This document shows, piece after piece, positions 1-9,912 of a DNA stretch of 64,000 bases. Under the pieces are notes generated by a model, which was given only the letters and a program-made list of their open reading frames with translations, had not been told where the DNA came from and did not search any database. Made by a program: the position numbers and the translations under genes. The stretch's first letter is position 1; every line of letters begins with the position of its first letter. The stretch spans positions 1 through 64,000 of the forward strand of contig JAJFKO010000046.1 of assembly GCA_021773175.1 (NCBI GenBank). Reading direction: 5' to 3'. Origin of the DNA: Gammaproteobacteria bacterium. Its GTDB lineage: Bacteria; Pseudomonadota; Gammaproteobacteria; JAJFKO01.

Positions 1-142
1 CATAATCACTGAATTCACCACCATGTTTTTCAGCCATTACTTTCGTTAATGCTGCTGTTAATGTCGTTTTACCATGATCAACGTGTCCAATTGTACCTAC
101 GTTGACATGCGGTTTCGTACGTTCAAATTTTGCCTTTGCCAT
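1..142 (-). CDS. tuf: Elongation factor Tu, N-terminal part (runs off the window)
   Basis: Delivers aminoacyl-tRNA to the ribosome as a GTPase. Only the first 47 codons are present; they read as the canonical EF-Tu start, with the P-loop GHVDHGKTT around residues 19-27. The ATG at 142 is preceded by the ribosome binding site AGAGGTG. It is the last gene of a tRNA-Tyr, tRNA-Gly, tRNA-Thr, tuf series, the same order as the E. coli tyrU-glyT-thrT-tufB operon. It is truncated only by the window edge. Confidence 0.97.
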   Translation of the reverse strand, partial: MAKAKFERTKPHVNVGTIGHVDHGKTTLTAALTKVMAEKHGGEFSDY

Positions 143-234
143 GGTAAACACCTCTTAAAAATAAATTAAAAATAAAGCAGGAACCCTGCTAACAACCATC
201 AAGCCTACATTCCATTCTTGGATGCGTAGGATTA

Positions 235-310
<76 letters not shown>

Positions 311-338
311 AGCGCAATATCTAAGCCTAAGGCTTATC

Positions 339-365
339 GTAAGTCCTAAGATCAGTCGGACTTAC
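339..365. repeat. Short inverted repeat GTAAGTCC/GGACTTAC
   Basis: GTAAGTCC (339-346) and GGACTTAC (358-365) form an 8-bp stem between tRNA-Thr and tRNA-Gly. The same GTAAGTCC core recurs at 570-577, 8138-8145/8174-8181 and 11282-11289, always between genes. It could be a processing hairpin or part of a REP-like repeat family. Confidence 0.55.
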
Positions 366-403
366 TATAGAACTACTTAATCTTTTGTAAGTCTTACAAA
401 TTT

Positions 404-477
<74 letters not shown>

Positions 478-631
478 TTCTTCAAAAGCAAAAAAACAGA
501 AAAGAGAAAACAATAATATATAACTTATGCTAAACACCAATCTCTTTGTTAATGACGTTGGCATTTAGCGTAAGTCCTATAATAAATACATTTACTACAT
601 TGCTTTCTGTTTTCTGTCTTATTTCTTTTGA

Positions 632-718
<87 letters not shown>

Positions 719-732
719 AGACAAAGGCGGGA

Positions 733-761
733 ATTGTGCTTGAATCAGTATCACTTGTCAA
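733..761 (-). promoter_or_regulatory. Sigma70 promoter of the tRNA-Tyr/Gly/Thr-tuf operon
   Basis: On the minus strand a perfect -35 TTGACA (761-756) is followed by a 17-nt spacer and the -10 CACAAT (738-733). A GC-rich stretch (TCCCGCC) follows the -10, as in discriminators of stringently controlled stable-RNA promoters. tRNA-Tyr begins about 15 nt further on. The stringent-control reading is inference. Confidence 0.7.
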
Positions 762-782
762 GCAAATAGAAAAAGACCCAAG

Positions 783-1385
783 CTATTCAAAGTCGTGCGA
801 ATATTGGCTTTGATATGCACGTTTCACTGGCTGAAAACTCATTCGATGGATGATGCTAACACCATGTTGCTGTAGTGCCGCAACATGGGCTTTAGTTGGA
901 TAACCTTTATGCCCAGCAAACCCATACTGTGGATAAATGTCATCAAAGTTAATCATCAATTCATCACGCGCCACTTTGGCAATAATTGATGCAGCACTGA
1001 TAGCGGGTTCGGTCAAATCGCCTTTGATGATTGCTTGTGATGGAATATTGCTCTTTGGACAAAACTTACCGTCGACCAAAATATGCTCAGGTGTAATATT
1101 TAAAGCATAAATAGCTCTTTGCATCGCTAATAAACTTGCATGGAAAATATTAATGCGATCTATCTCAACCACATTTGCCGCACCAATAGCCCAAGATAAA
1201 GCACGCTCTTTTATGCAAGCCGCTAAAACTTGTCGCTTACGTTCCGTTAACTTTTTAGAATCCGTGAGTCCAGAAATCGGCTGTTGTGGATCAAGAATCA
1301 CAGCTGCTGCAACGACGGGGCCAGCTAATGGACCACGGCCAACTTCATCAACTCCCGCAACTAAATGCGTATTGACTCTAATCAT
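783..1385 (-). CDS. rnhB: Ribonuclease HII
   Basis: Cleaves the RNA strand of RNA-DNA hybrids and nicks at ribonucleotides misincorporated into DNA. The 200-residue length is typical. Residues 11-28 carry the family start motif [13 protein letters not shown] with acidic residues D13 and E14. Further metal-ligand acids lie in HILVDGK and KVARDELM. Its start overlaps the lpxB stop by 4 bp. It ends the lpx operon, as in E. coli. Confidence 0.95.
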   Translation of the reverse strand: MIRVNTHLVAGVDEVGRGPLAGPVVAAAVILDPQQPISGLTDSKKLTERKRQVLAACIKERALSWAIGAANVVEIDRINIFHASLLAMQRAIYALNITPEHILVDGKFCPKSNIPSQAIIKGDLTEPAISAASIIAKVARDELMINFDDIYPQYGFAGHKGYPTKAHVAALQQHGVSIIHRMSFQPVKRAYQSQYSHDFE

Positions 1386-2524
1386 GTTAATAACTCACTA
1401 ATGGCCTGTGCTGCTTGCTTACTGGCATCACGTTTTAATGAATGATGTAACGACGTAAATTCATCTAAAACTTGCTGCCATATTTTAGAATCGTGAAGTT
1501 GTTGTTCCAAGTTTTTCACCAAAGATTGTGGTGTCACTTCTTCTTGTAATAGTTCAGGAACCAGTCTTTTTTTCGCTAGAATATTCGGTAACGCAATATC
1601 TTTTAATTTAACTAAGCGTCGTGCAATTGCCAGTGATAATGCATTGGCTTTATAGGCAACCACCATAGGGCGTTTTATTAACATCGTTTCCAATGTTGCT
1701 GTTCCAGAAACAACAAGCACGGCATCAGCAGCGCCTAATATTTCCTGCACTTTACCCTGAATTAATGTAATAGGTAAATTTGCAGCAATCAGTTGAACAC
1801 GTTTTGCAAAATAGGCTTCAAGCTCTGGTTTAGCCATTGCGGCAACAAACGTTGCTTGTGGATGTTGCGCTTTATATGCTTGCGCCGCTAAAATAAAATC
1901 ATCAGCAATACGTTTAACTTCACTAAAACGACTTCCAGGTAACAATGCAATAATTTCATTTTTTTGCGACAATGCTAAATTCGAACGACATGTCGATTTA
2001 TCTGTCTCTAGAGGAATATCATCCGCAAGTGGATGACCAACGAATACGACCGGAACATCATGTTGTTGGTAAATATTATTTTCAAAAGGAAACAACGTTA
2101 ACATGAGGTCACAGGCACGTTTGATTTTATGGATACGTCGTTGCCGCCATGCCCAGACTGTTGGACTAACATAATGAACGGTTTTGATAGCTTGCTTTTT
2201 CAATTCACACTCAACTGATAAATTAAAATCAGGTGCATCAACACCAATAAATATATCAGGTTTATTTTGTAAATAATGCTGAGTGATCGCACGTCGAATA
2301 CGTAAAATCTTTTTGAGTTTAGGGATTACTTCAAATAAGCCCATGACGTTAATATCTTCGGTAGGAAAAATAGCCTGGCAACCCTGTTCTCGCATTTTGG
2401 GCCCAGCGATGCCACTAAAGCTTGCATTAGGAAATAAAGCTTTTAGTGCAGCAATAAGCTGTGCCCCAAGATAATCTCCGGAGATTTCACCAGCAACAAT
2501 TGCAATATGCGGTGACATACTCAC
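1382..2524 (-). CDS. lpxB: Lipid-A-disaccharide synthase
   Basis: Condenses UDP-2,3-diacylglucosamine with lipid X to make the lipid A disaccharide at the inner membrane. It is 380 residues, the normal length. It begins [19 protein letters not shown] and contains [10 protein letters not shown] and [11 protein letters not shown], both typical of the family (GT19). It starts 6 bp after lpxA ends and overlaps rnhB by 4 bp, so the genes are probably translationally coupled. A second possible ATG lies two codons in. Confidence 0.96.
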   Translation of the reverse strand: MSMSPHIAIVAGEISGDYLGAQLIAALKALFPNASFSGIAGPKMREQGCQAIFPTEDINVMGLFEVIPKLKKILRIRRAITQHYLQNKPDIFIGVDAPDFNLSVECELKKQAIKTVHYVSPTVWAWRQRRIHKIKRACDLMLTLFPFENNIYQQHDVPVVFVGHPLADDIPLETDKSTCRSNLALSQKNEIIALLPGSRFSEVKRIADDFILAAQAYKAQHPQATFVAAMAKPELEAYFAKRVQLIAANLPITLIQGKVQEILGAADAVLVVSGTATLETMLIKRPMVVAYKANALSLAIARRLVKLKDIALPNILAKKRLVPELLQEEVTPQSLVKNLEQQLHDSKIWQQVLDEFTSLHHSLKRDASKQAAQAISELLT

Positions 2525-2530
2525 AGCGAT

Positions 2531-3358
2531 TTATCGCACAATACCACGTGATGCTTCTTGCAATGCATCGATGAACGACTGAATTTCTTGGCAATCAGGA
2601 ACCATTAATTCTAATTCAGCAATAGATTGTTGTACGGTTAGACTTTGACGGAAAATAATTTTATAAGCGCGACGCAACATATTAACCGTTTGATTACTAA
2701 AACCTCGACGACGTAAACCAACTGTATTCAAACCACAAACTGTTGGTTCATGTCCAGAAACCATAACATACGGTAGAACATCTTTGGTAATCATCGCTTT
2801 TGATAAGAAAGCATAAGCGCCAATGTGACAGTATTGATGTACAGCAGAAAAGCCACCGAAATTCACATAGTCATCAACAATAACATGGCCGGCAAGTGAT
2901 GCATTATTAGAAAATATAGTATGGTTACCAATAACACAATCATGAGCAACGTGTACGTAAGCCATGAATAAATTATCATTACCAATTTTAGTAATACCAC
3001 CACCTTGTGCTGTACCGCGATTAATCGTACAACTTTCTCGAAAAATATTATTATCACCAACGATTAGTTGCGTTTCTTCACCTTGATATTTTTTATCTTG
3101 TGGGTCTTCACCTATAGAGCTAAATTGGAAAAATTTATTATTATCACCAATTTTTGTCGTGCCTCGAATAACGACATGCGGACCAATCCAACAATCATCG
3201 CCAATTTCAACATTGGCACCAATGATTGACCATGGCCCAATAGAAACACCCTTACCAATACGGGCACGAGGATCAACTATCGCGCGTTTATCTATATTAT
3301 TTTCTATAGATTTTGTGTAACGCGCACCAGATTCAATCACAGTTAATTCTTCAATCAT
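2531..3358 (-). CDS. lpxA: Acyl-ACP--UDP-N-acetylglucosamine O-acyltransferase
   Basis: First acyl transfer of lipid A synthesis. The middle is a run of hexapeptide repeats ([20 protein letters not shown]..) forming a left-handed beta helix. The catalytic histidine is in [12 protein letters not shown] chose the ATG at 3358 (MIEELTV) because it has AAGGGA upstream. An in-frame codon at 3376 would add only MEGTLQ, from inside fabZ. The start overlaps the end of fabZ by 8 bp. Confidence 0.95.
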   Translation of the reverse strand: MIEELTVIESGARYTKSIENNIDKRAIVDPRARIGKGVSIGPWSIIGANVEIGDDCWIGPHVVIRGTTKIGDNNKFFQFSSIGEDPQDKKYQGEETQLIVGDNNIFRESCTINRGTAQGGGITKIGNDNLFMAYVHVAHDCVIGNHTIFSNNASLAGHVIVDDYVNFGGFSAVHQYCHIGAYAFLSKAMITKDVLPYVMVSGHEPTVCGLNTVGLRRRGFSNQTVNMLRRAYKIIFRQSLTVQQSIAELELMVPDCQEIQSFIDALQEASRGIVR

Positions 3359-3803
3359 TTGCAAAGTCCCTTCCAATAGTCATCATTTCAGCAGAGCAAG
3401 CCAATTCGCCATCAACCGTTGCCCGTCCCTCTGCTTTCAGTAGATCGTGCTTTCTTTTTGTTAATGCGACTTCGATACGTAATTGATCTCCAGGTACAAC
3501 CATGCGCTTAAAACGTGCATTATTGATCCCTGCAAACAGATACTTATAACTAGGTGATAATTCATTTTCTAAAGATTTGTAGGCTAAAAGACCGCTTGCC
3601 TGAGCCATAGCTTCTAAAATAAGAACACCAGGCATAACCGGGCGCCCAGGGAAATGACCTAAAAAGAAAGGCTCATTCATTGTTACATTTTTAATCGCAA
3701 CCAGCGAATGACCAATATCAATCTCTAGAACATGATCAATCAATAAAAATGGTGGCCGGTGCGGCAAATATTCCATTATGTCAGTAATGCTCATACTCAA
3801 CAT
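3351..3803 (-). CDS. fabZ: 3-hydroxyacyl-ACP dehydratase
   Basis: Dehydrates 3-hydroxyacyl-ACP in fatty-acid elongation, competing with LpxA/LpxD for the same substrates. It has the hot-dog fold motifs [14 protein letters not shown] and [19 protein letters not shown], which carry the catalytic His and Glu. The ATG at 3803 has GAGG nine bases upstream; a longer frame from 3833 would overlap lpxD. The protein is about 150 residues. It sits between lpxD and lpxA as usual. Confidence 0.95.
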   Translation of the reverse strand: MLSMSITDIMEYLPHRPPFLLIDHVLEIDIGHSLVAIKNVTMNEPFFLGHFPGRPVMPGVLILEAMAQASGLLAYKSLENELSPSYKYLFAGINNARFKRMVVPGDQLRIEVALTKRKHDLLKAEGRATVDGELACSAEMMTIGRDFAND

Positions 3804-3813
3804 AGTCTTGTCC

Positions 3814-4854
3814 TCATCTCTCAGACAAATCACGCTTGATTTGTCGAAATTCTTTATCTAAATGTCTAAAACGCACTGCATTTTTGCGCCACTCTCGGCT
3901 TGGCAATAATCCTGTACCTGAAGAATACATTCCTGGCTTAGTGATTGCGCTCGTAACCATCGCCATACCAGTAATGATAACATTATCAGTAACTTCGATA
4001 TGTCCATTGATACAGGCAGCACCGCCTATCATGCAATTTTTGCCGATTATCGCACTACCAGCGATACCAACGCAAGCAGCAATTACTGTATGAGAACCAA
4101 TCCGCACATTATGTGCAATTTGAATAAGGTTATCTAGCTTGACCCCATCTTCAATAATCGTGTCATCAAGCGCACCTCGATCAATCGTGGTATTGGCTCC
4201 AATTTCAACGTCATTGCCAATCCGAACTGTGCCAAGTTGTGGCACTTTAGTCCAGCCCGTAGCTGTTCGGTGATTACCAAAACCATCCGAGCCAAGCACA
4301 ACACCACTATGCACCATGACACGCTTCGCAATTTGCACACTGTGATAGCAAGCAACATTACCCCAAAAATAACAATCTTCATCAATGACGCAATGATCTT
4401 CGATAATACAATTCGGTCCAATATAAACACCTTGCGCAATACAAACATTATCACCAATAAAAGTATTAGGACCGATTGTCACATCAGCAGCAATCTGGCA
4501 ATCTTTGCCCATTACCACGCTATCATGAATACCGGTTTTACGATGTGTTGCTTGCGATAAAAATTCTGCTAATGCAATAAAGCTTTGATAAGGATCCGCG
4601 ACAATCAAACAATTCGTATTACACTTATCTTGATCTGACTCTGTTAAGATAACAGCACCAGCCGTCGTGTCTTGAAGATTATTTAAATAACGAGGGTCTT
4701 TATAAAAACTTAATTGAGATGAGTCAGCGGTAGCTAAAGAAGCGAGACTAGAAATCATGACATCCGCATCACCGATAAGCGTAGCATTAATTTTCTCTGC
4801 TATTTCTTTTAAAGATCGTCGCATGTCTGTCACAATTTTTCTCTTAGGATTCAC
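3814..4854 (-). CDS. lpxD: UDP-3-O-acylglucosamine N-acyltransferase
   Basis: Adds the second acyl chain in lipid A synthesis. It has an N-terminal uridine-binding region, a long hexapeptide-repeat beta helix and the catalytic histidine motif [11 protein letters not shown]. The start is uncertain. A GTG at 4854 has AAAGGG six bases upstream. An ATG at 4824 ([12 protein letters not shown]) aligns better with the usual N-terminus but has a weak ribosome binding site. A terminator separates it from skp, so it needs its own promoter. Confidence 0.94.
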   Translation of the reverse strand: MNPKRKIVTDMRRSLKEIAEKINATLIGDADVMISSLASLATADSSQLSFYKDPRYLNNLQDTTAGAVILTESDQDKCNTNCLIVADPYQSFIALAEFLSQATHRKTGIHDSVVMGKDCQIAADVTIGPNTFIGDNVCIAQGVYIGPNCIIEDHCVIDEDCYFWGNVACYHSVQIAKRVMVHSGVVLGSDGFGNHRTATGWTKVPQLGTVRIGNDVEIGANTTIDRGALDDTIIEDGVKLDNLIQIAHNVRIGSHTVIAACVGIAGSAIIGKNCMIGGAACINGHIEVTDNVIITGMAMVTSAITKPGMYSSGTGLLPSREWRKNAVRFRHLDKEFRQIKRDLSER

Positions 4855-4894
4855 TCAAAACCCTTTATTTGTGCCCTCTCGCATCAGCTAGAGG

Positions 4895-4928
4895 TATACC
4901 ACTCACACGTCAACGTGCGAGTGGTATA
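4895..4928. repeat. Inverted repeat TATACCACTC..GAGTGGTATA
   Basis: A hairpin of two 15-base arms (TATACCACTCACACG and CGTGCGAGTGGTATA) with one mismatch and a TCAA loop. It lies between lpxD and the skp terminator. One arm (CGAGTGGTATA) recurs near 30920-30930 upstream of mvaD. It has no T-tract, so it is more likely a repeat or an operator-like site than a terminator. Confidence 0.5.
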
Positions 4929-4936
4929 TACATAAT

Positions 4937-4984
4937 AAAAAACCAGGAGGCTTCGTTGCATAACGAGAGCTTCCTGGTTTTTAT
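4937..4984 (-). terminator. Rho-independent terminator after skp
   Basis: Arms AAAACCAGGAGGC and GCTTCCTGGTTTT pair with one mismatch; an inner TCGTT/AACGA stem sits around GCAT. A-tracts on one side and T-tracts on the other make it functional on both strands. It lies 5 bp after the skp stop and splits bamA-skp from lpxD-rnhB. Confidence 0.85.
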
Positions 4985-4988
4985 TAAA

Positions 4989-5501
4989 TTAAGATACTTG
5001 CTTTTTCATTAAGGCAAGAACTTCATTGGTTACATCAAACTGTGGTTGGTAATAAGGAATACCATTGTTCAACATAATCAAGTTGTACCCATCTTTCATT
5101 GCAACTTGTTTTACATCTTTATTAATTAAAGTTAAAAAGCCAGCGAAAGCTTTACGCTGAGCAGTATTAGCTTCAATAGAAAAATGTTCTTGCAACATTT
5201 GTAGTTGTTGATGGTTCTTCGTAATTTGTTGCTTCAACGTCGCACGTTTACTTGCACTCATAACCGCACCATTTTTGTAAAGGTCACTTGTTTGTTTTTT
5301 CAAGGTTACAACTAACGCTTGAATTTGTTGTTCTTTAGGACCAAATTTTGCTTTTATCTCGCTACGGATTTTCACTGCTTGTGGTGATTTCTGCATTAAG
5401 TTATGCATATTCAATACACCAATTTTCATGCTTGCAGCTGATGCAACACCAGCAGTTAACAATAGTGCACTTAAAGATGCGCCGATTAACAATTTTTTCA
5501 T
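4989..5501 (-). CDS. skp: OmpH/Skp-family periplasmic chaperone
   Basis: A periplasmic chaperone that holds unfolded outer-membrane proteins for the BAM complex. It is 170 residues. Residues 1-22 are a signal peptide ending VASA. The mature part begins MKIGVLNMHNLMQKSPQAVK, typical of OmpH, and continues as a long Lys/Gln-rich coiled coil. It is 29 bp downstream of bamA and followed by its own terminator. Confidence 0.92.
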   Translation of the reverse strand: MKKLLIGASLSALLLTAGVASAASMKIGVLNMHNLMQKSPQAVKIRSEIKAKFGPKEQQIQALVVTLKKQTSDLYKNGAVMSASKRATLKQQITKNHQQLQMLQEHFSIEANTAQRKAFAGFLTLINKDVKQVAMKDGYNLIMLNNGIPYYQPQFDVTNEVLALMKKQVS

Positions 5502-5530
5502 TACTTATCACTCCTATTAACAAAACTTAA

Positions 5531-7930
5531 TTATATCGACGTGCCAACAGTAAACTGCGGAACTTGTCGTATATCACCTCTCTGAGCATTCAGCGGGAAT
5601 GCAATACTAACAGTAAATGGTCCTATAGGGCTATACCATTGAAAGCCAATACCTGCAGATAATCGGACAGGACCAGAACCACGTCCGCCATTCTTGGCCG
5701 ACTCAGCTGTTTTAAAGCCAAAAGCATTATTGGTTTGGTAGACATTACCCGCATCGATGAAAGCTGTTGTCCTGAGATTGTATTTATTTAATGGTGTTGG
5801 GAAAATCAGCCCAAAACTACCAAAAATCAAGGCATTACCACCAATAGAATCAGATTGTCCATTAGGCGAGAGTATTTGTGGGCCAATGGTGTTATCTCCA
5901 TAACCACGTATTGTTTTAATGCCACCAGCAAAATAGTTTTCAAAAAATGGTAAGCCTCTATTAGGTCCCGCAAAACTATCACCATAAGCCAAACGCGCTT
6001 CACTAGACCAAATAAAACCTGCACCTAACGGATAATACCAATGAATGAAGTAATTTAATTTGTAATAGTACATGGCTGAGCCTGTAACATTACTGTTTAA
6101 AGAGCCATTTAAGATAGTATACAGTCCACTTGTTGGAAAAATAGCTCTGTTATAACCATTATAAATCCAACCCGCTGTGAGCATTAGCTGCGTAAAGTGA
6201 GCACCTTCGGTACCAACAAAGTTTTTTATGACCACAGGTGTATTGCTACTCGTCAAAATTCTTAAGTTGCGAGCACCATACCCTAGTGAAAAATAACTAT
6301 TATCACTAATAGGAAAGCCATAATTAACGCTGCCGCCCAATTCATCCATCGTATAGTTGGCTAAATTTTTAATTGCTTCAGGACTGGTACGATTATAGTA
6401 AAGACTAATACCACGGCTCACCCCATTAATCGTATAAAACGGATTGGTATAGTTAAAAGAATAACTTTGTTGATACAAACTATGCATCACATGAAACCCA
6501 ACAACGTCACCTGTTCCTAAAAAGTTATTTTCTTGAATACCCGCATTAATCAAGAATTTTTCAAATGTTGAATAACCAACACCAAACGTAAATTGTCCGG
6601 AACGCATTTCTTTAACATGAAAATGCAAATCAACTTGATCTGGCGCATTTGGCACAGGCTCTGTTTTAACATGAACAGTTTTGAAATAACCAAGCAAGTT
6701 TAAACGTCGAATTGAACGGCGTATATTTTTCGTATTATATAACGCACCTTCAAATTGACGTAACTGTCGGCGCATCACGACATCTGATGTTCTGTAGTTA
6801 CCGGTAAAACTTATTTTATGCACATAAACACGATGTCCAGGATTAATCCTAAACGTTAAATGTATTAATCGCGCTTTTTTGTTTAATTGCGGCAAAACAT
6901 TAATAACGGGATAAGCATAGCCAAGCTCACCAATTTTATCAGCTATAGCGTGAAACGCAGCCATAACTTTTGCTCGCGCAAAAATCTCGCCTTTATGAAT
7001 ATGAATTAAACTTAAGATGACATGACGCGGGTAAATGTAGTGACCCATCACGCCAATACCACTGACTGTATATTTGTGTCCTTCATGAACACGAATCGTC
7101 AGGTACACATATTTGCGATCAGGTGTCATCGAAACTTGTGTAGATAACACACGAAACTCAACGTAACCACGGTTAAGATAATACTTCGTTATTGCTTCAA
7201 CGCTTTTATTTAATTTCTGTTCTGAATATTGATCTTTATGATTCAACCAGGTTAATAAGCCAGGTGTCGTTAACGGAATTACATCAAGTAAATCATCTTC
7301 ACTAAATACATGGTTGCCAACAATACTGATACCTTTAACCGTTAAAGTTGTACCTTCATATATTTTTATTTTAATCGCCACACGATTACGCGGTAAAGGT
7401 AATGCAAGAACTTTAATCTTGGCATTAAAACGTCCTTGAGAAAAATAGGTTTGTTGCAATTCTTCTTGAACAGTTATAAGAATTGAACGATCAAGAATTT
7501 GGCCACGTTCTAAGTTTACACTTTTTAATAATGCTTTAATTTTTGTTGTTGGAATTTCACTATTACCTGAGATCTTAATGGAACCAATCGTGGGTCTTTC
7601 TTGTAAATTAATTGCTAAAGTATGGTTTCCAAACTTTGCTAGTGTGATGTTTTCAAAAAAACCCGTTTCATAAAGAATATGAATTGTTTTATTCGCTAAC
7701 GCTGTCGTAAAAACACCGCCAGTATGAAAAGGTAAATAACTTAAGACTGTTGCACGAGACACACGCTGAGTACCTTGCACTCGAATAGTGTTAACAACAA
7801 AAGATTGAAATGCCCAAGCCTTTACGCTAATTAAACTTAAGCATAAAAAGATTAAGAAAATATATTTTGTTTTTTTAAAAAAACGCAAATCAGCCTGAAA
7901 ATCTTTCATGCTAAACATAAACCAATACAA
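5531..7930 (-). CDS. bamA: Outer membrane protein assembly factor BamA
   Basis: The core of the BAM machine that inserts beta-barrel proteins into the outer membrane. An N-terminal hydrophobic signal (about residues 22-41) precedes FVVNTIRVQGTQRVSRATV, the start of POTRA 1. Five POTRA domains run to about residue 440, followed by the 16-strand barrel. The barrel includes FFENYFAGGIKTIRGYGDNTIGP (the RGF/Y-type motif of the Omp85 family). It is 799 residues, normal length. The start is ambiguous: TTG at 7930 with AAGG nearby, or ATG at 7918 or 7909. Confidence 0.95.
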   Translation of the reverse strand: MYWFMFSMKDFQADLRFFKKTKYIFLIFLCLSLISVKAWAFQSFVVNTIRVQGTQRVSRATVLSYLPFHTGGVFTTALANKTIHILYETGFFENITLAKFGNHTLAINLQERPTIGSIKISGNSEIPTTKIKALLKSVNLERGQILDRSILITVQEELQQTYFSQGRFNAKIKVLALPLPRNRVAIKIKIYEGTTLTVKGISIVGNHVFSEDDLLDVIPLTTPGLLTWLNHKDQYSEQKLNKSVEAITKYYLNRGYVEFRVLSTQVSMTPDRKYVYLTIRVHEGHKYTVSGIGVMGHYIYPRHVILSLIHIHKGEIFARAKVMAAFHAIADKIGELGYAYPVINVLPQLNKKARLIHLTFRINPGHRVYVHKISFTGNYRTSDVVMRRQLRQFEGALYNTKNIRRSIRRLNLLGYFKTVHVKTEPVPNAPDQVDLHFHVKEMRSGQFTFGVGYSTFEKFLINAGIQENNFLGTGDVVGFHVMHSLYQQSYSFNYTNPFYTINGVSRGISLYYNRTSPEAIKNLANYTMDELGGSVNYGFPISDNSYFSLGYGARNLRILTSSNTPVVIKNFVGTEGAHFTQLMLTAGWIYNGYNRAIFPTSGLYTILNGSLNSNVTGSAMYYYKLNYFIHWYYPLGAGFIWSSEARLAYGDSFAGPNRGLPFFENYFAGGIKTIRGYGDNTIGPQILSPNGQSDSIGGNALIFGSFGLIFPTPLNKYNLRTTAFIDAGNVYQTNNAFGFKTAESAKNGGRGSGPVRLSAGIGFQWYSPIGPFTVSIAFPLNAQRGDIRQVPQFTVGTSI

Positions 7931-8289
7931 ACCTTATAACGTTAAACTTCACTTACTATTTGTATATACCCGTAGCGATTCATTTTAGGATTTTATCGCA
8001 CCGGGTATATTATTATCAGTGAAGCTAACTATTAGAACTTACCGCAAACCCTTTCTAATTTTTATAACGACTCGTCGCAAGTTCTACATTATTATTTTTT
8101 GGCTTTCTATATCTAAATTAGGACTCACATGCCGTCAGGACTTACGATAATTGCCTCGATCTTGGCATTTATCGTAAGTCCTGACAGTATTCATGTAGCA
8201 ATATTGAATTTAGATTAATGCCCCCAATGTCCTTTTCCCAGTAAACGCAAATTCTTTAAGGATTTTCACAAAACCCTATATTTATTTAA
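7931..8289. other. Intergenic region where rseP is expected; no gene, three inverted repeats
   Basis: No credible reading frame occurs between bamA and cdsA, where most gammaproteobacteria have the site-2 protease gene rseP. Three successive inverted repeats fill the gap. ATATACCCG/CGGGTATAT (7964-8010) has an inner GCGAT/ATCGC. TAGAACTT/AAGTTCTA spans 8033-8096. The third is a large nested palindrome at 8111-8215. The region probably also holds the bamA promoter, but I could not pick one with confidence. Confidence 0.6.
8111..8215. repeat. Nested palindromic element with GTAAGTCC arms
   Basis: The outer arms are ATCTAAATT (8111-8119) and AATTTAGAT (8207-8215). The inner arms are a perfect 17-bp pair, GTCAGGACTTACGATAA (8134-8150) and its complement (8169-8185), closed by a TGCC/GGCA stem. 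The core matches the GTAAGTCC copies at 339-365, 570 and 11282. The layout suggests a small non-autonomous palindromic (REP/MITE-like) repeat. No clear target duplication is visible. Confidence 0.6.
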
Positions 8290-9084
8290 TTATTTGCCAA
8301 ACCACAAGATACCTAAGGTAAACAGAGGTATTGCGGCGGTTAAGCTATCAATTCTGTCAAGTATGCCACCATGGCCAGGTAAAATATAGCCACTATCTTT
8401 TACATTACCTTGACGCTTAAACATACTTTCGGTCAAATCTCCTAAGATAGAAGCAAAAATAGCAATAATAGAAATTATAAAAAATACATACCACCACTTA
8501 ACAGGAATAATAAATGCAAAAATACCAGCAAAAATCATGCCGCATAATACACTGCCAACGAAACCTAACCAAGTTTTGTTTGGACTTACATTTGCAATCA
8601 GCTTACGCTTACCCCAACGCTTGCCAATGAAATAAGCCGCTATATCAACAAGCCAAATTAAAACTAAAACATAAAGTAAATAAGAAGAGCCATTAGGTCT
8701 ATCACGTAAGATGTTGAGAGACACCCAGAATGGTCCCAAGATCAACCAGCCCAAAATCGCATTAAACCATACACATTTAATAAATTGCTTACCGAATTGA
8801 AAGCTTAAAACAAGTAGAAATGCATATACCCACCAAACTAAACTAATTCCGAGGATAAAGGTCGCGGGGATCGTTTGACAAACATACAACACGCCGGCTA
8901 ACACAAGAACATAAAGATATTTGAATCCAGAATGCGGGAGCTGGACAATATTGGTCCATTCCCAGCCAGCAAAAAGAACTATTGCAGCAGTAATCCACGC
9001 AAACCAATTTGCGGGTAAGAATAAGATGCCAAGTATTACAAGCACCGCCAGTACGGTTGCTGTCATTATTCTTTGTTTAAGCAT
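8290..9084 (-). CDS. cdsA: Phosphatidate cytidylyltransferase
   Basis: Makes CDP-diacylglycerol from phosphatidate and CTP in the inner membrane, the branch point to all phospholipids. It has eight or so hydrophobic helices. The C-terminal family signature is SILGDLTESMFKRQGNVKDS followed by GHGGILDRIDSL. I chose the ATG at 9084 (MLKQRIMTATVLA), overlapping the uppS stop by 8 bp. Upstream in-frame codons lack a ribosome binding site. The protein is about 264 residues. Confidence 0.93.
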   Translation of the reverse strand: MLKQRIMTATVLAVLVILGILFLPANWFAWITAAIVLFAGWEWTNIVQLPHSGFKYLYVLVLAGVLYVCQTIPATFILGISLVWWVYAFLLVLSFQFGKQFIKCVWFNAILGWLILGPFWVSLNILRDRPNGSSYLLYVLVLIWLVDIAAYFIGKRWGKRKLIANVSPNKTWLGFVGSVLCGMIFAGIFAFIIPVKWWYVFFIISIIAIFASILGDLTESMFKRQGNVKDSGYILPGHGGILDRIDSLTAAIPLFTLGILWFGK

Positions 9085-9826
9085 ATTCTTTCTGTTTAAT
9101 TTGTTCATTAATACAACCAAATCGACGTTGTCGATTAGCAAAAAATGCTAATGCTTTAGCAAATGTTTCAGCATTAAAATCTGGCCATAATGTATCAGTA
9201 AAATAAAGTTCTGTATAGGCCAATTGCCAATTTAAAAAGTTACTAATCCTTTGCTCACCGCTTGTTCGGATAAATAAATCAGGTTCAGGCAAATCAGCTA
9301 AACACAATTCTTGAGCAAAATTTTCATGACCGATATCATCTGCTTGCAACTCCCCAGCTGCAACTTTATGGGCTAGTTTACGCGCAGCTTCAAGAATATC
9401 CCATTGACCGCCATAATTAACAGCAATGACTAAAACTAAGCCATTATTAGCTTCTGTCAAATTTTCTACCGACGCAATTTTCTCTTTTAAGCGACTATTG
9501 AAAGAACTTATATCGCCAATAAAACGTAATTTCACATTATTTTCATGTAATTTTTTTGCTTCACGTTGCAAAGATAATAAAAAAAGTTCCATTAAGGCAT
9601 TAATTTCTTGTCGTGGTCGGCGCCAGTTTTCCGTGCTAAAAGCAAATAAAGTCAAAACATCAATGCCTTTGCCTAAACAGATCTCAATAAGTTTGCGTAC
9701 AGCTTCAACACCTGCTTTATGACCGGCATTGCGAGGTAGATGTCGTTTTTTAGCCCAGCGTCCATTGCCATCCATAATGACAGCCACATGCCGAGGTATT
9801 TGTTTTTGTGATTCCATCTTCGCCAA
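9077..9826 (-). CDS. uppS: Undecaprenyl diphosphate synthase
   Basis: A cis-prenyltransferase that builds the C55 lipid carrier for peptidoglycan and O-antigen from IPP and FPP. It carries HVAVIMDGNGRWAKKR, with the catalytic Asp in IMDGN, then LTLFAFSTENWRRP and the C-terminal RTSGEQRISNFLNWQ. The start may be TTG at 9826 (AAGAG upstream) or ATG at 9817. It follows frr directly, where dxr normally intervenes, and overlaps cdsA. Its substrate must come from the mevalonate pathway encoded further along. Confidence 0.95.
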   Translation of the reverse strand: MAKMESQKQIPRHVAVIMDGNGRWAKKRHLPRNAGHKAGVEAVRKLIEICLGKGIDVLTLFAFSTENWRRPRQEINALMELFLLSLQREAKKLHENNVKLRFIGDISSFNSRLKEKIASVENLTEANNGLVLVIAVNYGGQWDILEAARKLAHKVAAGELQADDIGHENFAQELCLADLPEPDLFIRTSGEQRISNFLNWQLAYTELYFTDTLWPDFNAETFAKALAFFANRQRRFGCINEQIKQKEYA

Positions 9827-9912
9827 TGTTCTACTCTTTCAGGAGTTACGATTATTATTTCCTACTACCCTATTGGGTCTGAGTAATAAGGTTTACAGCA
9901 AAAATTCCTAAC

